Positions 1-11,400 of a DNA stretch of 64,000 nucleotides are shown one piece after another. Positions within the stretch are counted from its first letter, which is position 1, and each line of letters starts with the position of its first letter. The translations under genes were made by a program, and so were the position numbers. The notes under the pieces are model-generated. The model did no database searches. It saw nothing but the letters and a program-made list of their open reading frames with translations, and was not told the origin of the DNA. Origin of the DNA: Urophycis tenuis (taxonomy: Eukaryota > Chordata > Actinopteri > Gadiformes > Phycidae); the NCBI GenBank assembly GCA_036785325.1, contig JAXIVH010000015.1, forward strand, positions 12,501 through 76,500, in the 5' to 3' direction.

Positions 1-1595
1 CCCCACCCCCATCACTGAGCCAGGATTGGAAATTTCTAGCCACCCCGGGGGTGGGCTTTATAAAAAAATAATAAAAAAAACAAATTCATAACAGACCCCC
101 CCCCATTACTGAGCCAGGATTGGAAATGTCTAGCCACCCCGGGTGTGGGCTTAATAAAAAAAAAAAATAAAAAAAATCATAACAGACCCCACCCCCATCA
201 TTGAGCCAGGATTGGAAATTTCTAGCCACCCGGGTGTGGGCTTAATAAAAAAAAATAATAATAATCATAACAGACCCCCCCCCATCATTGAGCCAGGATT
301 GGAAATTTCTAGCCACCCGGGTGTGGGCTTTATAAAAAAAAAATGAAAAAAAAAAAATTCATAACAGACCCCCCCCCATCACAGAGCCAGGATTGGAAAT
401 TTCTAGCCACCCCGGGTGTGGGCTTTATAAAAAAAAAAAAAAAAAAATTATAACAGACCCCCCCCCCATTACTGAGCCAGGATTGGGAATTTTCTAGCCA
501 CCCCGGGTGTGGGCTTTATAAAAAGACGAAAAAAAAAATCACAAAAGACCCCGCCCCCATGACAGAGTCAGGATTGGAAATTTCTAGCCACCCCGGGTGT
601 GGGCTTTATAAAAAAATAATAAAAAAAACAAATTCATAACAGACCCCCCCCATTACTGAGCCAGGATTGGAAATGTCTAGCCACCCCGGGTGTGGGCTTG
701 ATAAAAAAAATAAAATAATAAAAAATCATAACAGACCCCCCCCCCCCCCCCCCCATCACAGAGCCAGGATTGGAAATTTCTAGCCACCCCGGGGGTGGGC
801 TTTATAAAAAAAAAAAATAATAATAAAATCACAACAGACCCCCCCCCCCATCACTGAGACAGGATTGGAAATTTCTAGCCACCCCAGGTGTGGGCTTTAT
901 AAAAAAAATAATAAAAAAATAAAAAATCATAACAGACCCAACCCCCATCACAGAGCCAGGATTGGAAATTTCTAGCCACCCCGGGGGTGGGCTTTATAAA
1001 AAAAAAAATAAAAAAAAATCACAAAAGACCCCCCCCCCCATCACTGAGACAGGATTGGAAATTTTTTAGCCACCCCGGGTGTGGGCTTTATAAAAAAAAT
1101 AATAAAATTATTTAAAAAAAAAATTAAAAAAATCATAACAGACCCCCCCCCCCATCACTGAGCCAGGATTGGAAATTTCTAGCCACCCCGGGTGTGGGCT
1201 TTATAAAAAAAAAAAAAAATCATAACAGACCCCACCCCCATCACTGAGCCAGGATTGGAAATTTCTAGCCACCCCGGGGGTGGGCTTTATAACAAAATAA
1301 TAAAAAAAACAAATTCATAACAGACCCCCCCCCATTACTGAGCCAGGATTGGAAATGTCTAGCCACCCCGGGTGTGGGCTTTATAAAACAACAACAAAAA
1401 AAAAATCATAACAGACCCCACCCCCATCACTGAGCCAGGATTGGAAATTTCTAGCCACCCGGGTGTGGGCTTTATATATAAAATTAAAAAAAAAATCATA
1501 ACAGACCCCCCCCAATCACTGAGCCAGGATTGGAAATTTCTAGCCACCCCGGGTGTGGGCTTTATAAAAAATAAAAAAAAATAAAAAATCATAAC

Positions 1596-4500
1596 AGACA
1601 CAACCCCCATCACTGAGCCAGGATCGGAAATTTCTAGCCACCCCGGGTGTGGGCTTTATAAAAATGAAATAAAAAAATTAAAAATCAAAATAGACCCCAC
1701 CCCCATCACAGAGCCAGGATTGGAAATTTCTAGCCACCCCGGGGGTGGGCTTTATAAAAAATAATAAAAAAATAATAATTCATAACAGACCCCCACCCAT
1801 TACTGAGCCAGGATTGGAAATTTCTAGCCAACCCGGGGGTGGGCTTTATAAAAAAATAATAAAAAAAACAAAATCATAACAGACCAAACCCCCATCACTG
1901 AGCCAGGATCGGAAATTTCTAGCCACCCCGGGTGTGGGCTTGATAAAAAAAATAATAAAATTATTTTTAAAAAAAAATAAAAAAATCATAAAAGACCCCC
2001 CCCCATCACTGAGCCAGGATTGGAAATTTCTAGCCACCCCGGGTGTGGGCTTTATAAAAAATTAAAAAAATTAAAATCATAACAGACCCCACCCCCATCA
2101 CTGAGCCAGGATTGGAAATTTCTAGCCACCCCGGGTGTGGGCTTTATAAAAAAAAATAATAAAATTATTTAAAAAAAAAAATAAAAAAATCATAACAGAC
2201 CCCCTCCCATCACTGAGCCAGGATTGGAAATTTCTAGCCACCCCTGGTGTGGGCTTTATAAAAAAATAATAAAAAAAACAAATTCATAACAGACCCCCCC
2301 ATCACAGAGCCAGGATTGGAAATTTCTAGCCACCCCGGGTGTGGGCTTTATAAAAAAAAAAATAAAAAAAAAATCATAACAGACACAACCCCCATCACTG
2401 AGCCAGGATCGGAAATTTAAAAAAAAAAAATAAATAAATAAAAATCAAAATAGACCCCACCCCCATCACAGAGCCAGGATTGGAAATTTCTAGCCACCCT
2501 GGGGGTGGGCTTTATAAAAAAAAATAAAAAAATAAAAATTCATAACAGACCCCCACCCTTTACTGAGCCAGGATTGGAAATTTCTAGCCAACCCGGGTGT
2601 GGGCTTTATAAAAAAAAAAAAAAAAAAAATGATAACAAATCCCCCACCATCACTGAATCAGGATTGAAAATTTCTAGCCACCAACGGGGTGGGCTTTATA
2701 AAAAATAAAAAAAAATAAAAAATCATAACACACCCCACCCCCATCACTGAGCCAGGATTGGAAATTTCTAGCGACCCCGGGTGTGGGTTTTATAAACAAA
2801 TATAAAAAAATAAAAAATCATAACAGACCCCACCCCCATCACAGCGTCAGGATTGGATATTTCTAGCCAACCCGGGGGTGGGCTTTATAAAAAAATAATA
2901 AAAAAAACAAATTCATAACAGACCCAACCCCCATCACTGAGCCAGGATCGGAAATTTCTAGCCACCCCGGGTGTGGGCTTTATAAAAAAAATAATAAAAT
3001 TATTTAAAAAAAAAATTAAAAAAATAATAACAGACCCCCGCCCATCACTGAGCCAGGATTGGAAATTTCTAGCCACCCCGGGTGTGGGCTTTATAAAAAA
3101 TAAAAAAAAATAAAAAATCATAACAGACACAACCCCCATCACTGAGCCAGGATCGGAAATTTCTAGCCACCCCGGGTGTGGGCTTTATAAAAATAAAATA
3201 AAAAAGTTAAAAATCAAAATAGACCCCACCCCCATCACAGAGCCAGGATTGGAAATTTCTAGCCACCCCGGGGGTGGGCTTTATAAAAAATAATACAAAA
3301 ATAAAAATTCATAACAGAACCCCACCCATTACTGAGCCAGGATTGGAAATTTCTAGCCAACCTGGGTGTGGGCTTTATAAAAATAAAAAAATAAAAAATG
3401 ATAACAAATCCCCCACCATCACTGAATCAGGATTGAAAATTTCTAGCCACCCCGGGGTGGGCTTTATAAAAAAAAATAAAAAATAAAAAATCATAACACA
3501 CCCCACCCCCATCACTGAGCCAGGATTGGAAATTTCTAGCCACCCCGGGTTTGGGCTTTATAAAAAATAAAAAAATAAAAAAAATCATAACAGACACAAC
3601 CCCCATCACTGAGCCAGGATCGGAAATTTCTAGCCACCCCGGTTTTGGCTTTATAAAAATGAAATAAAAAAGTTAAAAATCAAAATAGACCCCACCCCCA
3701 TCACAGAGCCAGGATTGGAAATTTCTAGCCACCCCGGGGGTGGGCTTTATAAAAAATAATACAAAAATAAAAATTCATAACAGAACCCCACCCATTACTG
3801 AGCCAGGATTGAAAATTTCTAGCCACCCCGGGCGTGGGCTTGATAAAAAAAATAATAAAATTATTTTAAAAAAAAATTAAAAAAATCATAACAGACCCCC
3901 CCCCATCACTGAGCCAGGATTGGAAATTTCTAGCCACCCCGGGTGTGGGCTTTATAAAAAAAAAAAAAAAAAAAAATCATAACAGACCCCACCCCCATCA
4001 CTGAGCCAGGATTGGAAATTTCTAGCCACCCCGGGTGTGGGCTTATAAAAAAATAAAATAAAAAAAATCATAACAGACCCCCCCCCCCCATCACTGAGCC
4101 AGGATTGGAAATTTCTAGCCACCCCGGGTGTGGGCTTTATAAAAAAAAAAAATATATATATTTAAAATAAAAATTAAAAAAATAATAACAGACCCCCGCC
4201 CATCACTGAGCCAGGATTGGAAATTTCTAGCCACCCCGGGTGTGGGCTTTATAAAAAATAAAAAAATAAAAAATCATAACAGACCCCACCCCCATCACTG
4301 AGCCAGGATTGGAAATTTCTAGCCACCACAGGTGTGGGCTTTATAAAACAACAACAAAAAAAAAATCATAAAAGACCCCACCCCCATCACTGAGCCAGGA
4401 TTGGAAATTTCTAGCCACCCGGGTGTGGGCTTTATAAAAAAAAAAAAAAAAAATCATAACAGACCCCCCCCCATCACTGAGCAAGGATTGGAAATTTCTA

Positions 4501-4790
4501 GCCACCCCGGGTGTGGGCTTTATAAAAAATAAAAATAAATAAAAAATCATAACAGACACAACCCCCATCACTGAGCCAGGATCGGAAATTTCTAGCCACC
4601 CCGGGTGTGGGCTTTATAAAAAACAAATAAAAAAATTAGAAATCAAAATAGACCCCACCCCCATCACAGAGCCAGGATTGGAAATTTCTAGCCAACCCGG
4701 GGGTGGGCTTTAAAAAAAAAAATAAAAAAAAAGATAACAAATCCCCCACCATCACTGAATCAGGATTGAAAATTTCTACCCACCCCGGGG
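1596..4790 (+). repeat. Recurring multi-monomer cassette in the left arm (5 copies)
   Basis: A cassette marked by agacacaaccccc, then ggatcggaaattt, then atcaaaatagacc and a gggggtggg core recurs at about 1596-1850, 2381-2760, 3125-3525, 3592-3800 and 4554-4790. The longer copies continue into a monomer with aacaaatcccccacc and ctgaatcagg. The copies differ by point changes and indels, and they are unevenly spaced (785, 744, 467 and 962 bp between starts). This is an older higher-order repeat than those in the right half. Confidence 0.75.
2393..2450 (+). repeat. Satellite monomer lacking the right half of its core
   Basis: This unit reads normally to ggaaattt at 2418 and then passes directly into A-rich spacer. 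It has lost the segment ctagccaccccgggtg plus tgggcttta. The equivalent monomers near 3135 and 3602 are complete, so the deletion is private to this copy. It probably arose by slippage between the short T/A-rich stretches on either side. Confidence 0.75.
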
Positions 4791-5562
4791 GTGGGCTTTA
4801 TAAAAAAAAAAAAAATAAAAAAAAATCACAACAGACCCCCCCCCCCCATCACTGAGCCAGGATTGGAAATTTCTAGCCAACCCGGGGGTGGGCTTTATAA
4901 AAAAATAATAAAAAAAACAAATTCATAACAGACCCAACCCCCATCACTGAGCCAGGATTGGAAATTTCTAGCCACCCCGGGTGAGGGCTTGATAAAAAAA
5001 ATAATACAATTATTTAAAAAAAAATTAAAAAAATCATAACAGACCCCACCCCCATCACTGAGCCAGGATTGGAAATTTCTAGCCACCCCTGGTGTGGGCT
5101 TTATAAAAAAATAATAAAAAAAACAAATTCATAACAGACCCCCCCATTACTGAGCCAGGATTGGAAATGACTAACCACCCCGGGTGTGGGCTTGAGAAAA
5201 AAAAAAAAAAAAAAAAAATCATAATAGACCCAACCCCCATCACTGAGCCAGGATTGGAAATTTCTAGCCACCCGGGTGTGGGCTTTATAAAAAAAATAAT
5301 AAAATTATTTAAAAAAATAAATAAAAAAATCATAACAGACCCCACCCCCATCACTGAGCCAGGATTGGAACTTTCTAGCCACCCCGGGTGTGGGCTTTAT
5401 AAAAAAAAAAAAAAAAAAAATCATAACAGACCCCCCCCCACCCCCATCACTGAGCCAGGATTGGAAATTTCTAGCCACCCCGGGTGTGGGCTTTATAAAA
5501 AAATAATAAAAAAAACAAATTCATAACAGACCCCCCCATCACAGAGCCAGGATTGGAAATGA

Positions 5563-5570
5563 CTAGCCAC
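5563..5570 (+). repeat. Left 8-bp target-site duplication of the hAT element
   Basis: CTAGCCAC lies directly before the left terminal repeat and recurs directly after the right one at 6698-6705. It fits the pattern nTnnnnAn described for Ac-group hAT elements. The same 8-mer is part of nearly every satellite core, so identity alone would be weak. The exact phase of the monomer across the insertion is what makes it convincing. Confidence 0.9.
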
Positions 5571-5582
5571 TAGGGATGCACC
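5571..5582 (+). repeat. Left terminal inverted repeat of the hAT element
   Basis: TAGGGATGCACC pairs with the reverse complement of 6686-6697, TAGAGGTGCACA. The mismatches are at positions 4, 6 and 12. The invariant TAG and the TGCAC block are typical of hAT ends. Confidence 0.9.
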
Positions 5583-5668
5583 CGAATATGAATACGTTAT
5601 TCGGAAAGCACAGATAATGCGATGTAAACATATCTGTATTCTACCCGAATATTCGCGTTATTATTCGG
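5582..5668 (+). repeat. Left subterminal repeat region of the hAT element
   Basis: Short motifs recur in both orientations: CCGAATA just inside the end, TTATTCGG at 5597-5604, CCCGAATATTCG at 5644-5655 and TTATTCGG at 5661-5668. ATCTGTATTC near 5632 is the reverse complement of GAATACAGAT at about 6615-6624. The two ends therefore share inverted subterminal motifs. In hAT elements such repeats are transposase-binding sites; that role here is inferred. Confidence 0.7.
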
Positions 5669-6618
5669 CAAAAAAAAATCTTAAAATCCGTTCATATCAT
5701 TGTGGATGGCAGGTTGGCAACAAGATAAAAATGTCTATTCTGTTTGCAGCATCGGACTTTGATTTCACTAAATAGTCGTTTCATTTATTAAAATGATTGA
5801 AAGGAGATCACTTATGTCGTCGTCCCACTGAGTCAGCGCACAACAGCGAGCTGAGCTGAGCTGAGCTGACCGCGGTGGACATGAAACTTAGAGCTTGAAA
5901 TTAGACATTCGCCTGACATTAACCACATAGCTGATCTCTCTATCTTATTAAAAGTCAAATAAACTACTGACACAGTATGTTTTCCTGTTTTGTATTCCGT
6001 TGTGAAAATATAAATAGTGTGCGATCACAGTCGAACGTTTTACCGTGTATTTCAGTCAATATTAATTCCTTTAAGTGACATATGCTGCATGTATCAGTCA
6101 GGTTTAATGGAATTTTGACCAAGTATTTCATGGTTATTTAAACAAACAGCAACACATTCAAGTTTAAATTTATCATTCAGTATCCGCTGTGTGAGAGAGG
6201 GCATGAGCGCAGCCCTTTGCATTACGTACGTTAGGCAGCAGGTGGCTTGTGCGTGTCCTAGTGGTGTGGACTGGCATACAATTCGGTTAGACAAATCAAT
6301 GATCATTATGGCATTATCTATAAGAAACGTTCAAAACAGTAACCTGGTACTGCGTCTGGAGTAAAGGCAATTGTATAAAACATGTTAAATATTTGTAGCC
6401 GACTCTGGAGGCCATGCAGGCTATTTCTTTCATAACTATGTAATTATTGTCGTAAAGTATATTTCATAATTAATTATATAACAATATTAAATCAATGTGA
6501 TGCTTGGAAGGGACTACTATTGCATTGCAAATGAATATTAGGTTAGAAAATACAAATTCGGCACAATAAAGGAGACTTCCGGTATAAACCACGCCCATTT
6601 CCGGTTTTCTATCCGAAT
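5669..6618. other. Interior of the hAT element, no recognisable gene
   Basis: This is complex sequence of ordinary base composition, clearly unlike the satellite. I see no long open frame, no BED zinc finger and no hAT dimerisation motif in any frame. A minus-strand 70-codon frame at 6094-6306 is not recognisable and is probably chance. Near the right side the text ttccggtataaaccacgccc is followed by a second ttccgg at 6599. The interior may be the remnant of a deleted autonomous element or unrelated filler DNA. Confidence 0.6.
5848..5869 (+). repeat. GAGCT pentamer microsatellite inside the hAT element
   Basis: Four tandem copies of gagct followed by ga lie at 5848-5869. Pentamer copy number could serve as a length polymorphism between element copies. 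Confidence 0.85.
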
Positions 6619-6677
6619 ACAGATACAGATACAGATAATTTTTTGGTTGAACAGATACAGAAACAGATACAGATAGT
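6619..6677 (+). repeat. Right subterminal ACAGAT hexamer repeats of the hAT element
   Basis: ACAGATAC-type units occur in two clusters, 6619-6637 (three units) and 6651-6677 (four units, one as acagaaac). They are separated by aattttttggttga. Their reverse complement (ATCTGT) appears near the left end. Clustered short subterminal repeats are usual in hAT elements. Confidence 0.8.
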
Positions 6678-6685
6678 GAGGTTGC

Positions 6686-6697
6686 TGTGCACCTCTA
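6686..6697 (-). repeat. Right terminal inverted repeat of the hAT element
   Basis: TGTGCACCTCTA reads TAGAGGTGCACA on the minus strand and matches the left end at 9 of 12 positions. The element ends at 6697, immediately before the second CTAGCCAC. Confidence 0.9.
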
Positions 6698-6705
6698 CTA
6701 GCCAC
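6698..6705 (+). repeat. Right 8-bp target-site duplication of the hAT element
   Basis: CTAGCCAC repeats 5563-5570. It is followed by cccgggtgtgggcttgataa, so removing the element and one duplicate rejoins a complete monomer in phase. Confidence 0.9.
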
Positions 6706-6837
6706 CCCGGGTGTGGGCTTGATAAAAAAAAAAAAATAATAAAAAATCATAACAGACCCCCCCCCCACCCCCATCACTGAGGCAGGATTGGACATTTCTA
6801 GCCACCCCGGGTGTGGGCTTTATAAAAAAATAATAAA

Positions 6838-7130
6838 AAAAACAAATTCATAACAGAACCCCCCCATTACTGAGCCAGGATTGGAAATGACTAGCCACCC
6901 CGGGTGTGGGCTTGATAAAAAAAAAATAATAATAAAAAATCATAACAGACCCCCCCCCCCCCATCACAGAGCCAGGATTGGAAATTTCTAGCCACCCCGG
7001 GTGTGGGCTTTATAAACAAAAAAAAAAAAAAAAATCATAACACACCCCACCCCCATCACTGAGCCAGGATTGGAAATGTCTAGCCGACCCGGGTTTGGGC
7101 TTGATAAAAAAAATAAAATAATAAAAAATC
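6838..7130 (+). repeat. Four-monomer segment duplicated at about 8176-8476
   Basis: The sequence from acaaattcataacagaaccc through gaaatgact, cttgataaa, a catcacagag unit with a tttataaacaaaa spacer, aacacacccc and a gggtttgggcttgata core recurs 1,338 bp downstream. The copy has small differences (for example gccgaccc here, gccacccc there). The upstream copy begins 140 bp after the hAT insertion, and the downstream copy carries no insertion. Confidence 0.75.
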
Positions 7131-8175
7131 ATAACAGACCCCCCCCCCCCATCACAGAGCCAGGATTGAAAATTTCTAGCCACCCCGGGGGTGGGCTTTA
7201 GAAAAAAAGTAAAAAAAAAAAAAAATCACAACAGACCCCCCCCCCCCCCCCATCACTGAGGCAGGATTGGAAATTTCTAGCCACCCCCGGGGGTGGGCTT
7301 TATAAAAAAAAAAAAATAAATAAAAAATCACAACTGACCCCCCCCCCATCACTGAGCCAGGATTGGAAATTTCTAGCCACCCCGGGTGTGGGCTTTATAA
7401 AAAAATAATAAAAAAAACAAATTCATAACAGACCCCCCCATTACTGAGCCAGGATTGGAAATGACTAGCCACCCCGGGTGTGGGCTTGATAAAAAAATAA
7501 TAATAATAAAAAATCATAACAGACCCCCCCCCCCCCCCATCACAGAGCCAGGATTGGAAATTTCTAGCCACCCCGGGTGTGGGCTTTATAAAAAAAAAAA
7601 AAAAAAAAAATCATAACAAACCCCACCCCCATCACTGAGCCAGGATTGGAAATTTCTAGCCACCGGGTTGTGGGCTTTATGAAAAAAAAAAAAATAAATA
7701 AAATCACAACAGACCCCCCACCCCCCCCCCCCCATCACTGAGACAGGATTGGAAATTTCTAGCCACCCCGGATGTGGGCTTTATAAAAAAATTATAAAAA
7801 AATTAAAAATCATAACAGACCCCACCCCCATCACAGAGCCAGGATTGGAAAATTCTAGCCACCCCGGGGGTGGGCTTTATAAAAAAAAAATAAAAATAAA
7901 AATTCATAACAGACCCCCACCCATCACTGAGCAAGGATTGGAAATTTCTAGCCACCCGGGTGTGGGCTTTATAAAAAAAAAATAAAAAAATAATCATAAC
8001 AGACCCCCCCCCCATCACTGAGCCAGGATTGGAAATTTCTAGCCACCCCGGGTGTGGGCTTTATAAAAAAAAAAAAAAAAAAAAAAAAAATCACAACAGA
8101 CCCCCCCCCCATCACTGAGCCAGGATTGGAACTTTCAAGCCACCCCGGGTGTGGGCTTTATAAAAAAATAATAAA

Positions 8176-8476
8176 AAAAACAAATTCATAACAGAACCCC
8201 CCCATTACTGAGCCAGGATTGGAAATGACTAGCCACCCCGGGTGTGGGCTTGATAAAAAAAAAATAATAATAAAAAATCATAACAGACCCCCCCCCCCCC
8301 ATCACAGAGCCAGGATTGGAAATTTCTAGCCACCCCGGGTGTGGGCTTTATAAACAAAAAAAAAACAAAAAATCATAACACACCCCACCCCCATCACTGA
8401 GCCAGGATTGGAAATGTCTAGCCACCCCGGGTTTGGGCTTGATAAAAAAAATAAAATAATAAAAAATCATAACAGA
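8176..8476 (+). repeat. Second copy of the four-monomer segment at 6838
   Basis: It matches 6838-7130 at a fixed offset of 1,338 bp, including the rare gaaccccccc, aacacacccc and gggtttgggcttgata markers. A third, partial relative begins near 9470. Confidence 0.75.
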
Positions 8477-11400
8477 CCCCCCCCCCCATCACTGAGGCAG
8501 GATTGGAAATTTCTAGCCACCCCCGGGGGTGGGCTTTATAAAAAAAAAATAAAAAATAAAAAATCACAACTGACCCCCCCCCCCCCCCATCACTGAGCCA
8601 GGATTGGAACTTTCTAGCCACCCCGGGTGTGGGCTTTATAAAAAAAAAAAAAAAAAAATCATAACAGACCCCACCCCCATCACTGAGCCAGGATTGGAAA
8701 TTTCTAGCCACCCGGATGTGGGCTTTATAAAAAATAAAAAATAAATCATAACAGACCCCCCCCCCATCACTGAGCCAGGATTGGAAATTTCTAGCCACCC
8801 CGGCTGTGGGCTTTATAAAAAAAAAATGAAAAAAAAAAATTCATAACAGAACCCCCCCATTACTGAGCCAGGATTGGAAATGTCTAGCCACCCCGGGTGT
8901 GGGCTTGATAAAAAAAAAAAATAATTTAAAAAAAATAATAAAAAAAATAAAAATTCATAACAGACCCCCAACCATTACTGAGCCAGGATTGGAAATGTCT
9001 AGCCAGCCCGGGTGTGGGCTTTATAAAAAAATAATAAAAAAACAAATTCATAACAGACCCCCCCATCACTGAGCCAGGATTGGAACTTTCTTGCCACCCC
9101 GGGTGTGGGCTTTATAAAAAAAAAAAAAAAAAAAAATCATAACAGACCCCCCCCACCCCCATCACTGAGGCAGGATTGGAAATTTCTAGCCACCCGGGTG
9201 TGGGCTTTATAAAAAAAATAATGAAATTATTTTTTTTAAAAATTAAAAAAATCATAACAGACCCCCCCCCCATCACTGAGCCAGGATTGGAAATTTCTAG
9301 CCACCCCGGGTGTGGGCTTTATAAAAAAAATAAAAAATAAATCATAACAGACCCCACCCCATCACTGAGCCAGGATCGGAAATTTCTAGCCACCCCGGGT
9401 GTGGGCTTTATAAATTAAAAAAAAAAAAAAAAATCATAACAGACCCCCCCCACCCCCATCACTGAGCCAGGATTGGAAATGTCTAGCCACCCCGGGTTTG
9501 GGCTTGATAAAAAAAATAAAATAATAAAAAATCATAACAGACCCCCCCCCCCCCCCATCACAGAGCCAGGATTGGAAATTTCTAGTCACCCGGTTGTGGG
9601 CTTTATAAAAAAAAAAAAAAAAATCTTAACAGACCCCACCCCCATCACTGAGCCAGGATTGGAAATTTCTAGCCACCCCGGGTGTGGGCTTTATAAAAAA
9701 AAAAATTAAAAATTAAAAATCATAACAGACCCCACCCCCATCATAGAGCCAGGATTGGAAATTTCTAGCCACCCCGGGGGTGGGCTTTATAAAAAAAAAT
9801 AAAGTAAAAAAAAATCACAACAGACCCCCCCATCACTGAGCCAGTATTGGAAATTTCTAGCCACCCCGGCTGTGGGCTTTATAAAAAAAAAATAAAAAAA
9901 AATAAAAACAGACCCCACCCCCATCATTTAGCCAGGATTGGAAATTTCTAGCCACCCGGGTGTGGGCTTTATAAAAAAAAAAATAATAATAAATCATAAC
10001 AGACCCCCCCCACCCCCATCACTGAGCCAGGATTGGAAATTTCTAGCCACCCCGGGGGTGGGCTTTATAAAAAAATAATTAAAAAAACAAATTCATAACA
10101 GACCCCCCCATTACTGAGCCAGGATTGGAAATGTCTAGCCAGCCCGGGTGTGGGCTTTAGAAAAAAAATAAAATAAAAATAAAATCACAACAGACCCCCC
10201 CCCCCCCATCACTGAGGCAGGATTGGAAATTTCTAGCCACCCGGGTGTGGGCTTTATAAAAAAAAAAATAATAATAAATCATAACAGACCCCCCCACCCC
10301 CATCACTGAGCCAGGATTGGAAATGTCTAGCAACCCCGGGTGTGGGCTTTATTAAAATAAAATAATAATAAAAAATCACAACAGACCCCGCCCCCCCATC
10401 ACTGAGGCAGGATTCGAAATTTCTAGCCACACCGGGTGTGGGCTTTATAAAAAAAATAATACAATTATTTTAAAAAAAAATTAAAAAAATCATAACAGAC
10501 CCCCCCCCCCCCCCCCATCACTGAGCCAGGATTGGAAATTTCTAGCCATCCCGGGTTTGGGCTTTATAAAAAAAAAAAAAAAAAAAAATCATAACAGACC
10601 CCACCCCCATCACTGAGCCAGGATTGGAAATTTCTAGCCAACCCGGGTGTGGCCTTTATAAAAAAAATAATAAAATAAAAAAAATAATAAAAAAAGAAAA
10701 AAAAAATCATTACAGCCCCCCCCCCCCATTACTGAGCCAGGATTGGAAATTTCTAGCCACCCCGGGTGTGGGCTTTATAAAAAGAATAAAATAATAAATA
10801 AATAAAAATTCATAAAAGACCCCCCCCCATTACTGAGCAAGTATTGGAAATATCTAGCCACCCCGGGTGTGGGCTTTATAAAAAAATAATAAAATAAAAA
10901 AAAATAAAAAATAAAAAAATAAAAATTCATAACAGACCCCCACCCATTAATGAGCCAGGATTGGAAATTTCTAGCCACCACGGGTGTGGGCCTTATAAAA
11001 AAAAAATTAAAAAAATAAAAAAAATCATAACAGACCCCCCCCCCCCATTACTGAGCCAGGATTGGAAATTTCTAGCCACCCCGGGTGTGGGCTTTATAAA
11101 AAAAAAAATATATATATATATCATAAAAGACCCCGCCCCCCCCATTACTGAGCCAGGATTGGGAATTTCTAGCCACCCCGGGTGTGGGCTTTATAAAAAA
11201 AATAAAATAAAAATAAAAAAAGACCCCGCCCCCCCCATCATTGAGCCAGGATTGGAAATTTCTAGCCACCCCGGGTGTGGGCTTTATCAAAAAAAAAAAA
11301 AATAAATAAAAATCATAACAGACCCCCCCCCCTCCAATACTGAGCCAGGATTGGAAATTTCTAGCCACCCAGGGTGTGGGTTTTCTAAAAAAAAAATAAA

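Larger units (their letters stand above)
1..5570 (+). repeat. Satellite array, left arm (about 92-bp monomers)
   Basis: This stretch is uninterrupted head-to-tail satellite. The motif gagccagg recurs at 17, 111, 203 and so on, about every 85-102 bp. Each unit has the core, an A-rich spacer, tcataacaga and a C tract. Units differ in the start (catcactgag, catcacagag or cattactgag), in the middle (aaatttct, aaatgtct or aaatgact) and at the centre (ccccgggtgtggg, cccgggtgtggg or ccccgggggtggg). Variants are more mixed here than in the right half. All open frames in the stretch are translated repeat, with no conserved frame because monomer length is not a multiple of three. The array continues beyond the left edge of the window. 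Confidence 0.97.
5571..6697. mobile_element. Non-autonomous hAT-superfamily DNA transposon (1,127 bp)
   Basis: This is the only non-satellite block in the window. It starts TAGGGATGCACC and ends TGTGCACCTCTA, the reverse complement of TAGAGGTGCACA, so 9 of the first 12 terminal bases pair and fit the hAT-type end TAGRGRTGCAC. It is flanked by an exact 8-bp duplication, the length characteristic of hAT elements. Subterminal motifs lie inside both ends. No transposase-like frame is present; the longest internal frame is a 70-codon minus-strand one at 6094-6306 with no recognisable motif. The element would therefore depend on a transposase supplied elsewhere. It sits in a satellite monomer of the gaaatgact/cttgataaa class and interrupts it cleanly. 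Confidence 0.92.

Noticed and set aside
1..5570. CRISPR-like pattern of conserved repeats and variable spacers
   Set aside because: The variable parts are A-rich and C-rich low-complexity tracts, not unique spacers. The repeat is too long and variable, there are no cas genes, and the host is clearly eukaryotic.
6094..6306. 70-codon minus-strand frame inside the hAT element as a possible transposase fragment
   Set aside because: No BED finger, catalytic motif or other hAT feature is visible. Length and composition are compatible with chance.
6538..6795. 85-codon minus-strand frame across the right end of the hAT element
   Set aside because: It runs from satellite into the transposon end and its repeats of Ile-Cys reflect the ACAGAT hexamers; it is a junction artefact.
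11109..11120. TATATA runs as separate promoter or origin elements
   Set aside because: They are short length variants of the A-rich spacer (also near 4152, 19790 and 38310) with no accompanying signals.
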